A stretch of DNA of 64,000 bases. Origin: Sciurus carolinensis (Eukaryota; Chordata; Mammalia; Rodentia; Sciuridae). The notes below the pieces were generated by a model that was given only the letters and a program-made list of their open reading frames with translations, made no database searches and was not told the origin of the DNA. The position numbers and the translations under genes are program-made. The stretch spans positions 133,865,035-133,929,034 of the forward strand of contig NC_062222.1 of NCBI RefSeq assembly GCF_902686445.1, in the 5' to 3' direction. Shown in pieces: positions 45,365-55,924 of this stretch (its first letter is position 1; each line of letters begins with the position of its first letter).

Positions 45365-45760
45365 CATGCTTACTAAACGAGGGTCACCTTTTCAGCCATT
45401 TGATAAAGAGTAAAAGGAGCCGGGCCCCTGCCTTCGCAGAGCCTACGCCGCCCAGGACAAGGCAGATGTAAACTAACTAGAGAGGCAGCGCAGAGCTCAT
45501 GGGAACTGTCAGCGAGGTGCAGCGAGAGGGCTGGGGCGTCTAAGAGACTTAGCAGGGAATTAATCCAGCTGAGGGTGGTAAGGAGAGGTTTCCCGAGAAG
45601 TGACATTTGACGCGGAATCCTAGCAGTGCGTGGGCGTCACCTGAGCGGAGGTGGACAGAGGCGGGAGCTGGTGCCAGAAACCTGACGGGAGGCCTGAAGG
45701 AGGACGTGAGCGTGGAAGGAGCCTGAAGCGGGAGCCTGGGGTGGCGGCCGCAGCCCGGGG
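45365..45760 (-). repeat. L2 LINE fragment
   Basis: Plus-strand blocks 'cctgccttcgcagagcc', 'gagaagtgacatttgacgc', 'gaagcgggagcctgggg' parallel the antisense of the L2 3' region. The right end blends into a CpG-rich patch. Confidence 0.55.
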
Positions 45761-45930
45761 AGAGCCGCCTACCGCGGGGAGGGCTGGCAGTGCGGGCACG
45801 GGTGCAGGGCCGCGAGCTGGCTCGGCCTCAGTGCCCTCAGCGAGGCTGCGTGGGGCACCACCCGGGGACGTGCCAAGCCCCTGGGAGCCTGCTTCGCGGG
45901 CACCCCGGAGTTTCCTGCCGTCCATGTGGG
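45600..45930. promoter_or_regulatory. CpG-rich patch (candidate small CpG island)
   Basis: By hand count about 29 CpG occur in roughly 325 bases with about two-thirds G+C, an observed/expected ratio near 0.7. Elsewhere in the window CpG is rare. It overlaps decayed L2 sequence on its left. Opposing frames of about 100 codons (45651-45971 plus, 45620-45925 minus) reflect the GC content. A promoter role is inference only. Confidence 0.4.
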
Positions 45931-46010
45931 TTCACACTAGGCTTCTGAAGCTGGAAAACCTCTCCAGGTGATCCTAATATTCTGCCGAGGCTGAGAACCA
46001 TCATGAAGCC
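45931..46010 (+). mobile_element. MER5-type fragment (3' end)
   Basis: 'ctctccaggtgatcctaata' followed by 'ttctgccgaggctgagaacc' is the terminal part of MER5A/B. Confidence 0.5.
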
Positions 46011-46087
46011 TGGATGGGTAGTTCAGTGAGGGCAGGGTGCTTGGTTTTTTGTTTTGTTTTTGTTTTTTCTGATTTTCTATCTTTTTA

Positions 46088-46310
46088 CTCCTTTATTCTC
46101 TGCTCAGGCTGCCAGGACAAATAGCACAGGCTAAGTGGCCAACGGTGGAAAACTACTTCTCACAGTTCCAGAGTTTAGAAGTTAAGGCAGATCCAGAGTC
46201 TGACGGGGGCTCACTTCTGGGACGCAGTTGGTACCTTCTTACTGTGTCTTCTCAAGGCTGAAGGGATGAAGCAGCTCTGAGTCTCATTAATAAGAACATT
46301 GATCCTAAGC
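46088..46310 (-). repeat. MLT1A-type LTR, part 1 (split by a later LTR)
   Basis: Reverse landmarks on plus: 'gctcaggctgccaggacaaa', 'aactacttctcacagttcc', 'gtgtcttctcaaggctgaag', 'tctcattaataagaacattg'. The match stops abruptly where a plus-strand LTR begins and resumes at 46690. Confidence 0.8.
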
Positions 46311-46689
46311 TATGGTTTAAGTGTCCCCTACTGCCCTTTTTTAAACAAAGTGTTGAGCCTTTGTCCCCAGTCCAAGGAGCTATTGGGAGGTGGTGGAACC
46401 TTTAGGAGCTGGAGCCCCTTGGAAGGAAGTGAGGGCGTCAGGGGCATACCCTGGAAGGGGCCTTTAGCACTCAGGCCCATTTTCTCTCTTTGCTTCACAG
46501 TTGCCGTGAGGTGAAGAGGCCTCCTTGCCTACATGCTCCTACCAGGATGTACTATGATGCCACAGGCCCAAAGCCACAGGGTCAAGCAATCAAAAATGAA
46601 AACCTCTAAAATCAAGAACCCAAAGAAGGTTTTCTTCCTTTTAAATTGATTACCTCAGGTATTTTGTCCCAGTAATGTAAAGCTGACAC
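46311..46689 (+). repeat. Rodent-type MaLR LTR inserted into MLT1A
   Basis: 'ctatggtttaagtgtcccc', 'ttgtccccagtccaagg', 'gctattgggaggtggtggaa', 'tgccgtgaggtgaagaggc', 'gattacctcaggtattttg', ending 'gtaaagctgacacaca'. The same family recurs at 50428-50786. It splits an older MLT1A, so it is the younger element. Confidence 0.8.
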
Positions 46690-46800
46690 ACATACCATTT
46701 ATGAGAGCTCCAGCCTCATAATCTGTCACCTATCAAAGACCCTATCTCCTAATGCCATCACTGTGACCCTGCCCCATATTGAGAAAAGCATCTGGTATAA
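46690..46800 (-). repeat. MLT1A-type LTR, part 2
   Basis: Continues the MLT1A of 46088-46310: 'catttatgagagctccagcc', 'tcataatctgtcacctatc', 'ccctatctcctaatgccatc', 'actgtgacc'. Only the LTR 5' tip is missing. Confidence 0.8.
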
Positions 46801-46862
46801 TGTTTAGTAAGTGAGGAGCAGGGAAGGAGAAAAGGAAGGAAAGGGAAGGAAGGGAGGATGGA
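46801..46862. repeat. (GGAA)n-rich purine tract
   Basis: Irregular GGAA/GGGA units on this strand. Confidence 0.8.
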
Positions 46863-46961
46863 AATGAATGAATAACTCATATGAATTCGACTATTCCCAC
46901 TTGCATTGCTACCTCTAAATCAAATATTTATTATTCCCTCAAGGATAATGTCTATCACTGA

Positions 46962-47136
46962 ATGCAGTGACACACACCTGTAATCCCAGCGACGGCAGAG
47001 GCTAAAGCAGGAAGATCACAAGTTTGAGGCCAGCGTCAGCCACTTAGTGAGCCCCTTTCTCAAACTAAAAATTTAAAAGGGTTGAGGATGTAGTTCAATG
47101 ATAAAGTGCCCTGGGTTCCATTCCTAGTACAAAAGA
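46962..47136 (+). repeat. B1-ID dimeric SINE (sciurid type), internally deleted
   Basis: Left half B1/Alu-like ('cacacacctgtaatcccagc', 'caggaagatcacaagtttga', 'ggccagcgtcagccactt'), then an A-rich linker, then an ID-like right half ('gttgaggatgtagttcaatg', 'ccctgggttccattcctagt'). About 25 bases are missing from the left half compared with the copy at 57.1 kb. The tail runs into a long purine tract. Confidence 0.85.
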
Positions 47137-47292
47137 AATAAGGAGAAGGAGAAAGAGGAGGAGGAGGAGGGAAGAGAAGGAGGAGGGGGAGGAGAAGAAG
47201 AAGAGGAGGAGGAGGAGGGGAGGAGGGGAGGAGGAGAAGAAGAAGAGGAGGAGGAGGAAGGGGGGAAAGAGGAGGGAGGAGGAGGAGGGGAA
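47137..47292. repeat. Polypurine (GGA/GAA)n tract, about 155 bp
   Basis: The plus strand is almost only A and G, in GGA, GAA and GGGG blocks, from the SINE tail to 47291. The Pro/Leu-rich minus frame 47060-47350 is its translation. Such mirror-rich polypurine runs can adopt triplex structures, which is inference here. Confidence 0.9.
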
Positions 47293-47297
47293 TTCCT

Positions 47298-47580
47298 CTA
47301 GTTTTAGTCAGCCTTTTGTTGCTGTGATCGAAAGCAATTGGCACGAACAATTAAAGGAATAAAAGTTTATTTGGGGTCTCACTCTGAGGTCTCTGTCCAT
47401 AGACAGCCAACTCCATTGCTGTAGGCCTGAGGTGAGGCAGAACGTCATGGTGGAAGTGTGTGGTGGAAGAAAGTGGCTGCAAACTTGGCATCAGGAAGCA
47501 GAGAGAGAGACCTCCCCTCAGCACGGACACAGACACGACCCCAATGGCCCACCTCCTCCAGCCACATCCTTCCTGAAACA
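47298..47580 (-). repeat. Rodent-type MaLR LTR, truncated
   Basis: 'cagccttttgttgctgtgat', 'aataaaagtttatttggggt', 'gcaacttggca'-like and 'ggcagaacgtcatggtgg', 'cccacctcctccagccac' follow the reverse of the same LTR seen in full at 47728-48136. The part corresponding to the LTR 5' end is missing. Confidence 0.75.
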
Positions 47581-47727
47581 GTCTCTAGGAAAGATGTGTA
47601 TACATAGGGAAGACCCTGAAAGATGGAATAGGACTTTGGTTTCCTGATAAAGAAAAGAAAGACCAGTTTATTTATTCAAGGTATATTTACTGTGTTTCAG
47701 CGAGTTTCATGCTATGTACACAGTGTT
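47581..47727. other. Spacer between two same-family LTRs
   Basis: About 150 bases with no recognised homology. It could be host DNA or a relic of the MaLR internal region. Confidence 0.4.
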
Positions 47728-48136
47728 TTGTTAGCCTTTTTGCTACTCTGACCAAAAGAACTTAAAGAACAATTAGAGGAGGAAAAGTTTATTTGGGGGC
47801 TCATGGTTTCAGAACCATAGATGGCGCACTCCATTCTTGGGGGCCCAAGATGAGGCTGAACAGTGTGACTGAAGTGTGTGCCAGAGGAAAATGGCTCAGG
47901 TCATCACACCAGGAATCAGAGACAGACTTCACTCTCTGGGGACAACATATATGCCCCAAAGGCACACCCCAAAGCCCGCCTCCTCCAGGCACACCCTACC
48001 TGCCTACAGTTACCACCCAGTTAATCATATCATGGGATTAACACGCTCTCATGAGCCAATCATTTCTCCTCTGAGCCTTCTTGCATTGTCTCCCACATGA
48101 GCTGTTGGGGGACACCTCACATCCAAACCATAATAC
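47728..48136 (-). repeat. Rodent-type MaLR LTR, near full length
   Basis: Reverse landmarks: 'gttagcctttttgctactct', 'ggaggaaaagtttatttggg', 'catggtttcagaaccatag', 'tatatgccccaaaggcacac', 'cctacagttaccacccagtt', 'tgcattgtctcccacatg', ending 'cacatccaaaccataatac'. Same orientation and family as 47298-47580. Confidence 0.8.
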
Positions 48137-48152
48137 CTACCATGCTGAAGGT

Positions 48153-48154
<2 letters not shown>

Positions 48155-48203
<49 letters not shown>
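48155..48203. repeat. (TC)n microsatellite
   Basis: About 24 uninterrupted TC units. Confidence 0.95.
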
Positions 48204-48205
<2 letters not shown>

Positions 48206-49424
48206 AATAGCAGCACCTGTGGTTTTAGATGCACCTGTGGCAGCCCAGCTATAGACTGCATCTCATAGCTCCTTCAGCGGTCCAGTGGGTCATGTGGAAA
48301 ACCAATTCAAAAGATGAACAGTAGGATACCATACAAAGATGCAAGATCAAGTGTTGGGTCTAGTACTAAGAAATAAGCATGGCTACTTTCTGTCTTCTCT
48401 CATCCTCTCCCAGAGCTAAAACATAGACATACAATTTGCAAGTCTACTTCAATATTGCAGCACACCTCAGGAAGGTGTAGCCCAACACAGTGGTGTCAAA
48501 TGTTTGCTCAGATACTAAACATTCACATAATAGCCAGATTTTCACTACACCAAGAAAATAGCTTTCATTGTTCTTATCAGTCAGAAGATAAATATTTGCA
48601 TGTGTATTTTATTTTAATAACCAGTCGTGAAAAATAACATGAGGATATGAGTCATGTCATATTTTAATTCAATATATGTTTCCCTCTGATATTTTAACAT
48701 CACACTTCCTTGGGAAGCTCATGAATTTCAGGCCAAGTTAGCATACAGAATATTATGGTTTTTATTACAGGAATCTCATATCACTTCATGATTCCATGAC
48801 AAATCATATTTAATAAGAACTCAATTGAGCAAAAGAAGCAAAGAGGTTCATGCACTCTGTGGGTGCTCATGCTGCATCTGTAAAGGAGTAAACTCCTGTG
48901 GCACCTCTGGTACAGTGGAGGGAGCCTGTGTGTGCTGCTCTGAGCCCAAAGACCTCCTGCTCCTTTCTCCCCATTGTCCCTTGACTGAAGATTGACAGAG
49001 GGCCAGTGACAATGTCTTAGGTTCTCTAAAAGAGAGTTCTGGAGTTACTCCCAGTTTTATTTTTAAATCAAAAGTATTTCAAATTCCTAAGAAAAAATAT
49101 TTTTAAAAAGTCAGAGTGTATTATAGAGTGGGTGAGTATCCACCTCAGCTGGGAAACTCCAGCCTCCTGTTATTAAATGTCTTTATGAGGATTGTCACCA
49201 TCTCTAAAATGACTCCCTTCCTGCTGGGCAGAAGTAATGTGTCAACACACCAAATCCCACTGGATCCTTTATGTGCTGTGTTGGCACGTGCTAACTTCTG
49301 ATACGGCCAGGTCAAGGAAGTGTTGGGATACCACCAGCTTCACTTTCCCAGGAGTAGCATGCAGGAGTGTAGGTGATCCATCTTCTGGAACTCAGTGTGA
49401 CTGGCAGACAAATGACTAAGGATG
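48204..49424. other. Unassigned
   Basis: About 1.2 kb with no recognised gene or repeat. A decamer 'gcacctgtgg' occurs twice within 25 bases near 48215. Confidence 0.45.
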
Positions 49425-49845
49425 TCCACTTGTCAATTCCCCAGATCTGTGAATATGTGAACTCATATGACCAAAGACATCATGCAGGTGTGATTAGAGT
49501 AAGGATTCTGCTGTGAGGGGATTATCCTAGATTATCCAGGTGGCCCAATGTATTCACAAGGGTCCTCCCAAGAGGAAGGCAGCAGAGTCAAAATCAGAGG
49601 CACTAAGGAATGGAAGCTGACATTGGGCTGCAAGCTGGAGAAGGCTGGCCAGCTCCAAAACATGCTAAGCACTGGCAAAAGATGTGTGGGGAATGCAGCC
49701 CTGCAGTGAGTCCAGTAAGACCTAGTCTAGAGGAAGTCTAGAGAACTTCCTACACCAAGAACTCAGACTAAGAACACTTGCATTGTTCAAAACCACCATC
49801 CCCTGGGAATTTGTTACAGCAGCAAAAGGAAACTTTGTATTTCTT
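49425..49845 (+). repeat. MLT1-type MaLR LTR
   Basis: Landmarks: 'tgtgaatatgtgaactcat', 'gattatcctagattatccag', 'gtggcccaatgtattcacaa', 'gggtcctcccaagaggaagg', 'gggaatttgttacagcagc', 'aaaaggaaac'. Near full length. Confidence 0.85.
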
Positions 49846-49984
49846 TTAGTGGAAGAAATTTAATCATGACCCTTCAGACAAATCTAACTCAATGGAAAAC
49901 AGACCAAAATTAGAACTGTAGGATCCCTTCAAAAAACAGAATATCTTTGTGGTCTTAGGGTAGAATATCATAGACAACACATCC

Positions 49985-50427
49985 ACACACATACACACAC
50001 ACACACATACAACCAAATTGGACTTCATCAAAAATAAAAACTACTCATCAAAAGGTATCATTTAAGAAAATTTAGAGGAAGCCTCTGAGAAAATATTTAC
50101 AATACATGAATTGGACAAGGCACATGTATCCAAAATGCGAATAAATTCATAAAACTCAATAAAAGTTGAAAATAGGAGCAAAATCTTGAATGAGCACTTC
50201 ATAAAAGAAAATATGCAAATGACCAATAAGCACATGGAAATGTGTTCCACATTATTTGTCATGAGAGGAGTGCAAATTTTTAAAAAAAATTGTCCAGGAT
50301 GCCAAACAATTGGGAAACTTACACTGGGGATGTTAAATGGCAAAACTACTTTGGGAAACAACTTGGCAGATCACAGAGGTTAAATCCACATTTCCTAAAT
50401 GATCTAGTAGATTAATTCCATTTCCGA
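49985..50427 (+). repeat. L1M ORF2 fragment (5' side of an LTR insertion)
   Basis: Typical ORF2 end: 'aaattggacttcatcaaaaa', 'gcctctgagaaaatatttac', 'gcacatgtatccaaaatg', 'gaatgagcacttcataaaag'. It breaks off at 50427 and resumes at 50787. A short CA run lies at its left edge. Confidence 0.8.
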
Positions 50428-50786
50428 GTGCTACAGTTTGCATCTTGAATGTCTCCCAAATGCCCATGTGTTCAAGGCTTGATCCTGAGCCTATGGTGCT
50501 ATTGGGAGGCCTTTCAGAAGCAAATTAGACCCCTGGGAATATGCCCTTGAAGGGGCTATTGGGATCCTGGCCCCTTCTCATTTTGTCCTTTGCTTTCCAG
50601 CCACCATGAGGTGAACAGCTTCCTGTGCTACATGTCTCCACAATGATGTCTCACCAAGGGTCCCAAAGCAACAGTCCAACCGACCATAGACTGAAACTTT
50701 CAAAAGTATGAGCCAAAATTAACCTTTTATCTTTAAAATTGTTTCCCTCAAGTATTTGTGACAATAAAGAAAAGCTGACTGACACC
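50428..50786 (+). repeat. Rodent-type MaLR LTR inserted into L1M
   Basis: Begins 'tgctacagtttgcatcttg' and ends near 'aagctgactgacacca'. Middle: 'gctattgggaggcctttc', 'gccaccatgaggtgaacag', 'gtttccctcaagtatttg'. Same family as 46311-46689. Confidence 0.8.
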
Positions 50787-51300
50787 AGATATTTACCCAA
50801 GGAAAATCAAAATTTGCTTTTTCTATACAAACACTTATACATGATTATTCAGACTCTTTATTTTTAGTACTGCAAAATTGGAAATAACTCACATGCAATC
50901 AAAAAATAGTGTATGAATAAATTCCAGTATAGCCATGCAACAAAATAATGCTTGCTTATATAAAGGAACCAACCAGTACTAAGCAACAGTGGCTCTCAAA
51001 AACATTGTTCTGTGAGAAAAGTGTGAGACACAAAACAGTGCATGATAGGTGATTTCATTCTGAAGAGACTATGTAGCAGGCAAAGCTAATAGGAACTCTC
51101 TAGTCAAAGAAAGCAGACCAGGGGCTTCATGGGACCAGGATGCTGGTGAGTACTGATTGGAAAGAGACAGAGAGCATTTCAGATTGACAGAAATGTGCTA
51201 TATCTTGATTGAAGTGGCAGTTTCATGGGTAAATACATTTATCAAAATTCATTTAACTGGGTGCATTTTAATTATATAAATTATATTCCAATCAAGTGGA
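50787..51300 (+). repeat. L1M 3' end (3' side of the LTR insertion)
   Basis: Continues the L1M: 'gatatttacccaaggaaaat', 'ctgcaaaattggaaataact', 'ggcttcatgggaccagg', 'tgctatatcttgattgaagt', 'aaattatattccaatcaag', the familiar L1ME-like 3' end. Confidence 0.8.
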
Positions 51301-51559
51301 TTTAAAATTTTTGAATACCTAAGGTTTAAGCAAGAAGGAGGGAATAAAATTAAAAACATTTCTAGGGCAAGAAATCAAGAACGAGATACACTGTTGTGTC
51401 AGAAAGCCAGAGGTTCAGCAAGGAGGTAGCATATCTTGTCAAATGGTACCAGAGCAGGCATAAGGCAGCAGCTCCCACTGGCCAAAGACTGGGCGACTTG
51501 ACCATCAGAAGAACAATAAATGCAATCGGCAAAAACATTTAATATGTAAAACCCAGCGT

Positions 51560-51860
51560 TACTATGGTTTGAATATAGTTTGTCTTCTTGGAAACTCAGA
51601 CTGAAATTGAATTATGTGATATTAAGAGGTGGGACCAGGTAAGTCCTTGAAGAGGTCATTAGACCTCAGTCCCCATGAATGCATTAATCCATTGGGGTGA
51701 TTAGTGGGTTAATGAATTGTCTCCACATAGCAACAGGAGTTCAGCTAGGTCTCTCACATACTCCCTATCTCTTGCCTTGTTGTTCTCAAACTGCCTCAGG
51801 ATGGCCAGCAAGAAGGCCAACAAAAGATGTGGACCCTAAGACCAATGGATTTCACAGTAA
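51560..51860 (+). repeat. MaLR-type LTR fragment
   Basis: 'actatggtttgaatatagtt', 'gatattaagaggtgggacca', 'aatgcattaatccattgggg' and 'gatggccagcaagaaggcc' fit a MaLR LTR, subfamily unresolved. Its 3' end is missing. Confidence 0.65.
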
Positions 51861-52999
51861 GAAAGGGAAAGGAAAGGGTGAGGAGAGAGACAGAAATAGC
51901 CAAGGAGACAGACACCACTTATTTATACACCACTGGAGGTCACTGGACCTGGGACCACCAATCTTTTCTTGAAAATTGGCAATTAAAGAAAAAGAATTAA
52001 GTGTCTTATATTCCCTGCACAAATTGTATGGCACAGAAACCAAGGGACCTCGGTGATGAGGAAAGTTTCTTATTTACAAAAGAATTCCAGTTAATAAAGA
52101 AAGAACCATAGAACTATAAAATCCTTATTTTGAAACCCTGATTGAAATAATTGGTTCTGGCAATGACCACCAACAGAACAATTAGTGAAGGCTAATTTAT
52201 TATTAGGAAGACACTATATTGATGAAACTGGGCTGCGCTCCGCAAATCCACTGAGGAACTTTAGCATCAGGAAGGACAGCAAGGCTCGTTGTACCTCAGC
52301 ATGATACAGCACAAAGCCCAGGGTAAAATGTCGTGGCCTGCAGCATTGAACGTGGGTCTGATGAGGTGCACAGTGCCCGTTTCCATGCACCAGAACCATG
52401 CAGGGAGAGTGGAAAGTCACATGACACCCCAGAGGCAGACAGACAGACCCAGGGTATGGGCCTAGCCACTGAAAATCTAAATCAGCATCTCTGACCAAAA
52501 GAAAATGAAATGAAAGCAGATGCATTGTATTAGCCTAACAATGTGTGAATATTTTACCAGTTCAGCATAAGGAAAAAGCACACTAGAACAGAATAGGAAG
52601 TCCAGAAATTATTACATAGCAAGGGCTGCATTTTGAATCGGTAAGGGAAACTGTAATTAGACAATAAAGGTTTTTATGACAAATAAATATTTAGGGAAAT
52701 GACAATAAAGTTGTTTCTTCAAAACCATCTAAATATATAAGCATAAAATACTATTAAAATGCCCCAGTAATCCAGGAGTATCTTTATAATCTTAGACTAG
52801 GAATGTTCTGCTTTTTAAAACACAAAATGCAAAATCCATAAGCGGAAGTCCTGATAATCTAAGATAAAAATGTTAAAATTGAGATATGATTTTAAAAAGT
52901 AAAACACTTTACTTTTATGAAACACTTCACTAGGAAAAAAGTTCTCAACTTACACAATACAGAAAACACCAGCTCACAGGCTGTATGAAGAACATTCTT
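51861..52999. other. Unassigned
   Basis: No gene or repeat recognised. The 103-codon minus frame 52214-52525 has no known domain. Confidence 0.4.
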
Positions 53000-53230
53000 T
53001 AAAAGAATGTGGGCAAAGAAGATAAGCGGTCAATTCACACAAGAGTAAAACATGAGCAATAGACATAAAGATATACACTTATCTATGTAATAAGATGCAA
53101 ATCAAAATAATAAAGATATACAAAAACAATAGCAATAATGTAGGTAATAATGAAGATATAATATATGTAATTGTAAATAGTTATATATAAAGATATAAAA
53201 TGAGATATAATAAAAATATAATTTTTCAGC
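53000..53230 (+). repeat. Possible L1M scrap followed by AT-rich DNA
   Basis: 'gtgggcaaagaagataagc' and 'ggtcaattcacacaagag' recall L1 ORF2 near its end. From 53110 the sequence is low-complexity A/T. Confidence 0.45.
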
Positions 53231-53663
53231 TCACAATATAGGAAAGGATTCAAGATTAAACATGCCCCTGTTGACAGACCACACACCCTGAGTGTCCCTT
53301 GGAGAGCTTACTGTGGGAAAAGCCTTCCCTTCTTTGACTGTCTTTTCCTGTGAGAAAGTCACACCAGTGTAGCAATCCTCTCTCTGCCTCTCACTGACTT
53401 CTTCCTGTGAGACAAATGATTCATTTGATTGGGGAATTTGGAAAGCAAACCTGAGCAGGCCTGTGGAACATGGTGGATTTCTTTTCCTTCCCCTGATGGG
53501 AGAGAGGTCAACATCAACAGGTTTCTGCTTCATACCTCCATGGAATTTTCTGGCCCCATAGTTGAGAGATCAAGAGCAGAAGGCAGCCCCAATCCAAAGA
53601 TCCTATAGGAGGAGTGTATCTAAATCTCGGAGATTCAGTACAGGAAAGGCACTTCTCTGTTTC
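53231..53663. other. Unassigned, 100-codon minus frame
   Basis: A minus frame spans 53231-53533 and a second, partly in the neighbouring LTR, spans 53514-53720. The sequence is not a repeat family I can name. It directly abuts an MLT1A LTR and might be retroviral-like internal remnant, but no motif supports that. Confidence 0.35.
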
Positions 53664-54020
53664 TGTGGTTTGAATGTTTGTGTCTCCCTGGAATTCACAT
53701 GTTGACATTCTAACCCCCAAGACGTTAGTGTTAGATGAGGCCTTTTGGAAGGTGCTCAGGTTGTGAAGACAGACCTCTCATGCTTGGGATTAATGCCCTT
53801 GTACAAGAGAACCAGAGAGCTGCTTTCTTCTTCCACCATGTGAGGACACAACAGAAAGATGCCCTCCATGAGGAACAAGCCCTCACCAGACACTGAATCT
53901 GCTGGTACCTGAGCCTCGGTTTCCCAGTCATCAAAACTGTGAAAAATAGACTCCAGTTGTTTATAAGCCACTCAGTTCATGGTACATATTTTTGTTATGG
54001 AAGCCTGCATGGATTGACAC
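53664..54020 (+). repeat. MLT1A/MST-type MaLR LTR, full length
   Basis: From 'tgtggtttgaatgtttgtgt' to 'ctgcatggattgacacc'. All family landmarks are present: 'ctaacccccaagacgttag', 'gggattaatgcccttgtac', 'ccaccatgtgaggacacaac', 'cctcaccagacactgaatct', 'ttgtttataagccactcag'. Confidence 0.9.
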
Positions 54021-54089
54021 CTGCAAAAATAAGGTACTTCATCTCAGATCAATTTATCAGTAATGAAGTTGCCCGTTTGCTTCCTTCTA

Positions 54090-54470
54090 CCATATTGGTC
54101 CATTTTCCATTGCTAGATAATGAAGCAGCCCTAAGCTTAGTGACTTCAACTATTTTTCTATACCACAGTTCTATGTGTTGACTGTTTTTAGGTGGGTGGT
54201 TGTTTGGACTTCCCACCACAAATACTCGAGATACTGGCTGGAATCACAGATATCCCAAGGTTCACCTGGGTGGATCCTCAGAGGACTCTGGAGATTTCTC
54301 ATTGATGGTGACTTTCAGCTCCTAGTATCAAGGAATATTGACTAGAATACCCTGTCATGGCTTGGGTTTCTTACAGGATCAACTTTACTCCAGTGAACAC
54401 TTTCTGAGACTAAGGATTCTGAAACACTCAAGCACAAGTCCCAGGTTTGGGGTTCTAGATTCGGAGGCTC
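54090..54470 (-). repeat. MLT1J/K-type MaLR LTR
   Basis: Reverse landmarks: 'ttttccattgctagataatg', 'ccctaagcttagtgacttc', 'cacagttctatgtgttgact', 'aggtgggtggttgtttgg'. The rest decays toward 54470. Confidence 0.65.
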
Positions 54471-55444
54471 CAGGAGCATTTCTATCACATTTGGTCAAGG
54501 CATCTTGAAGTCAGGACAAGTGACTCCGAGCAGGGATGGGAAAATGGTGGCTATCTTTGATTTCTATCCCAGACCACTTTCAATTCATTTCTCAATCAGT
54601 TCAGAATTTAGATCAGGAAGAGGAACTCTTTATTGGGATCCTACAAACTGCGACAAAACTGCTCATGGGAATATTTTGAGGGGTAATGACTTGAAGACTG
54701 ACTTTCTTTTGATATACAGTGTTGAGAAGAGGTATATAATTTTATTGGAAAATTATCTATAATGCTATTCATTTTACAATGCTTTGTTCTTGGGGAAATA
54801 TTGGGAAAGGGATGTCAAAGAAGTTTTAGGATTTATCTGTTCTTAGTGCTTTATTTCAAGAACATATTCCTATATTTCTTGTGGATTTTTAAGTAGATTT
54901 TAAAACATATAACAAACTACTGATCAATGAAAGCTATGTTTCTATTTCAGTGTTATATTGATTTTTCTTGAACTTGACCAATCAAGAGTACTATGTTTCC
55001 TAAGCATGTATATGGTGTATAATACCTAAAACTATAACACCATATTTCTAGGTTTCTAGAAGCAACTCTTCCTCTTTCTTAATTGTGTTCAGAGTAATGA
55101 AAATATAAGTATAGGAATCAGACTGCTGAAAATCACAATTAAGACTTGATTGAAGATTAAAGTTAAGTTATACAGTTTGTATTCATGTATTAAATTGTCC
55201 CACTTTAGTCCATAAACACATAAATTATTAGAAGTTAAGTAAAAAATGAAAAATGCAAAGTTAGAGGAGGTGGCTTAAGTGTGAAGGCCATATAAACTAC
55301 ACCCCATCCTATACCCCAGAAATATACCTACATTCTAATTATGTGAAGGGCTTCAGGATTTGTAAGGTGGATTTGTCCTTACAAATTTTACTGATAAAGA
55401 GGGATTATATGGGCCAGCAAATTTGATTCACACATGAAGACAGA
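54471..55444. other. Unassigned AT-rich DNA
   Basis: No feature recognised. A degraded MLT1-like block may lie at about 55320-55440. Confidence 0.4.
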
Positions 55445-55740
55445 ATTCTAAGATAACTCTCCAAAGTCTTTACCCATGGTGGGCATATACCTTTTCCCAG
55501 TAATTCAAATACTAATCTAGGTATTTCTGTGAAGGAATTTTGCAGATAAATTTAAGACTGAAATTCAGTTGACCTGACTATATTCAGGAGATTATCCAGG
55601 CCAGGCTGATCTAACCACATGGGCCTTCTAGAACTATCCTGCAGGTCAGGGTCAGGGAGGTTGGAACTTTGAAGAAGTCATGACTGCCTCAAAGACGGGG
55701 TGGTCCTGTGGCCAGGTCTGTGGGCAGCCTCTAGGTACCA
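55445..55740 (+). repeat. MLT1E/F-type LTR, part 1
   Basis: 'gacagaattctaagataact', 'ttttgcagataaatttaaga', 'caggagattatccaggcc', 'catgggccttctagaac'. It resumes at 55925, leaving about 180 bases of different sequence in between. Confidence 0.75.
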
Positions 55741-55924
55741 AGTCTAGGTGCCAAAGATTTTTGTTTTTGTTTCTGCTTTTTAATTTGCAGGAAATTATTA
55801 ATTTACATTTTTCCTTTCCCTGTCCCCTTTCTAGACTAATAAACTAGGGCTTTTCTTAAAAGAGAATACTGGATTTCAGATCATTTAACCCAAGGGGGGC
55901 AGTCAGTAAGGAAATGGGAAACCT
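55741..55924. other. Insert within MLT1 carrying copy 1 of a diverged repeat
   Basis: Contains a pyrimidine tract ending in CTAG (55811-55834) and then a block found again at 57562-57656. Seventeen bases 'ttttcttaaaagagaat' are identical (55851-55867 and 57610-57626), with further matches on both sides. The source family is unknown. Confidence 0.5.

Noticed and set aside
45651..45971. 106-codon Gly/Arg/Ala-rich frame in the CpG patch
   Set aside because: An equally long minus-strand frame overlaps, codons merely reflect GC content, and part is L2-derived.
47060..47350. Pro/Leu-rich 96-codon frame
   Set aside because: Direct translation of the polypurine tract on the opposite strand.
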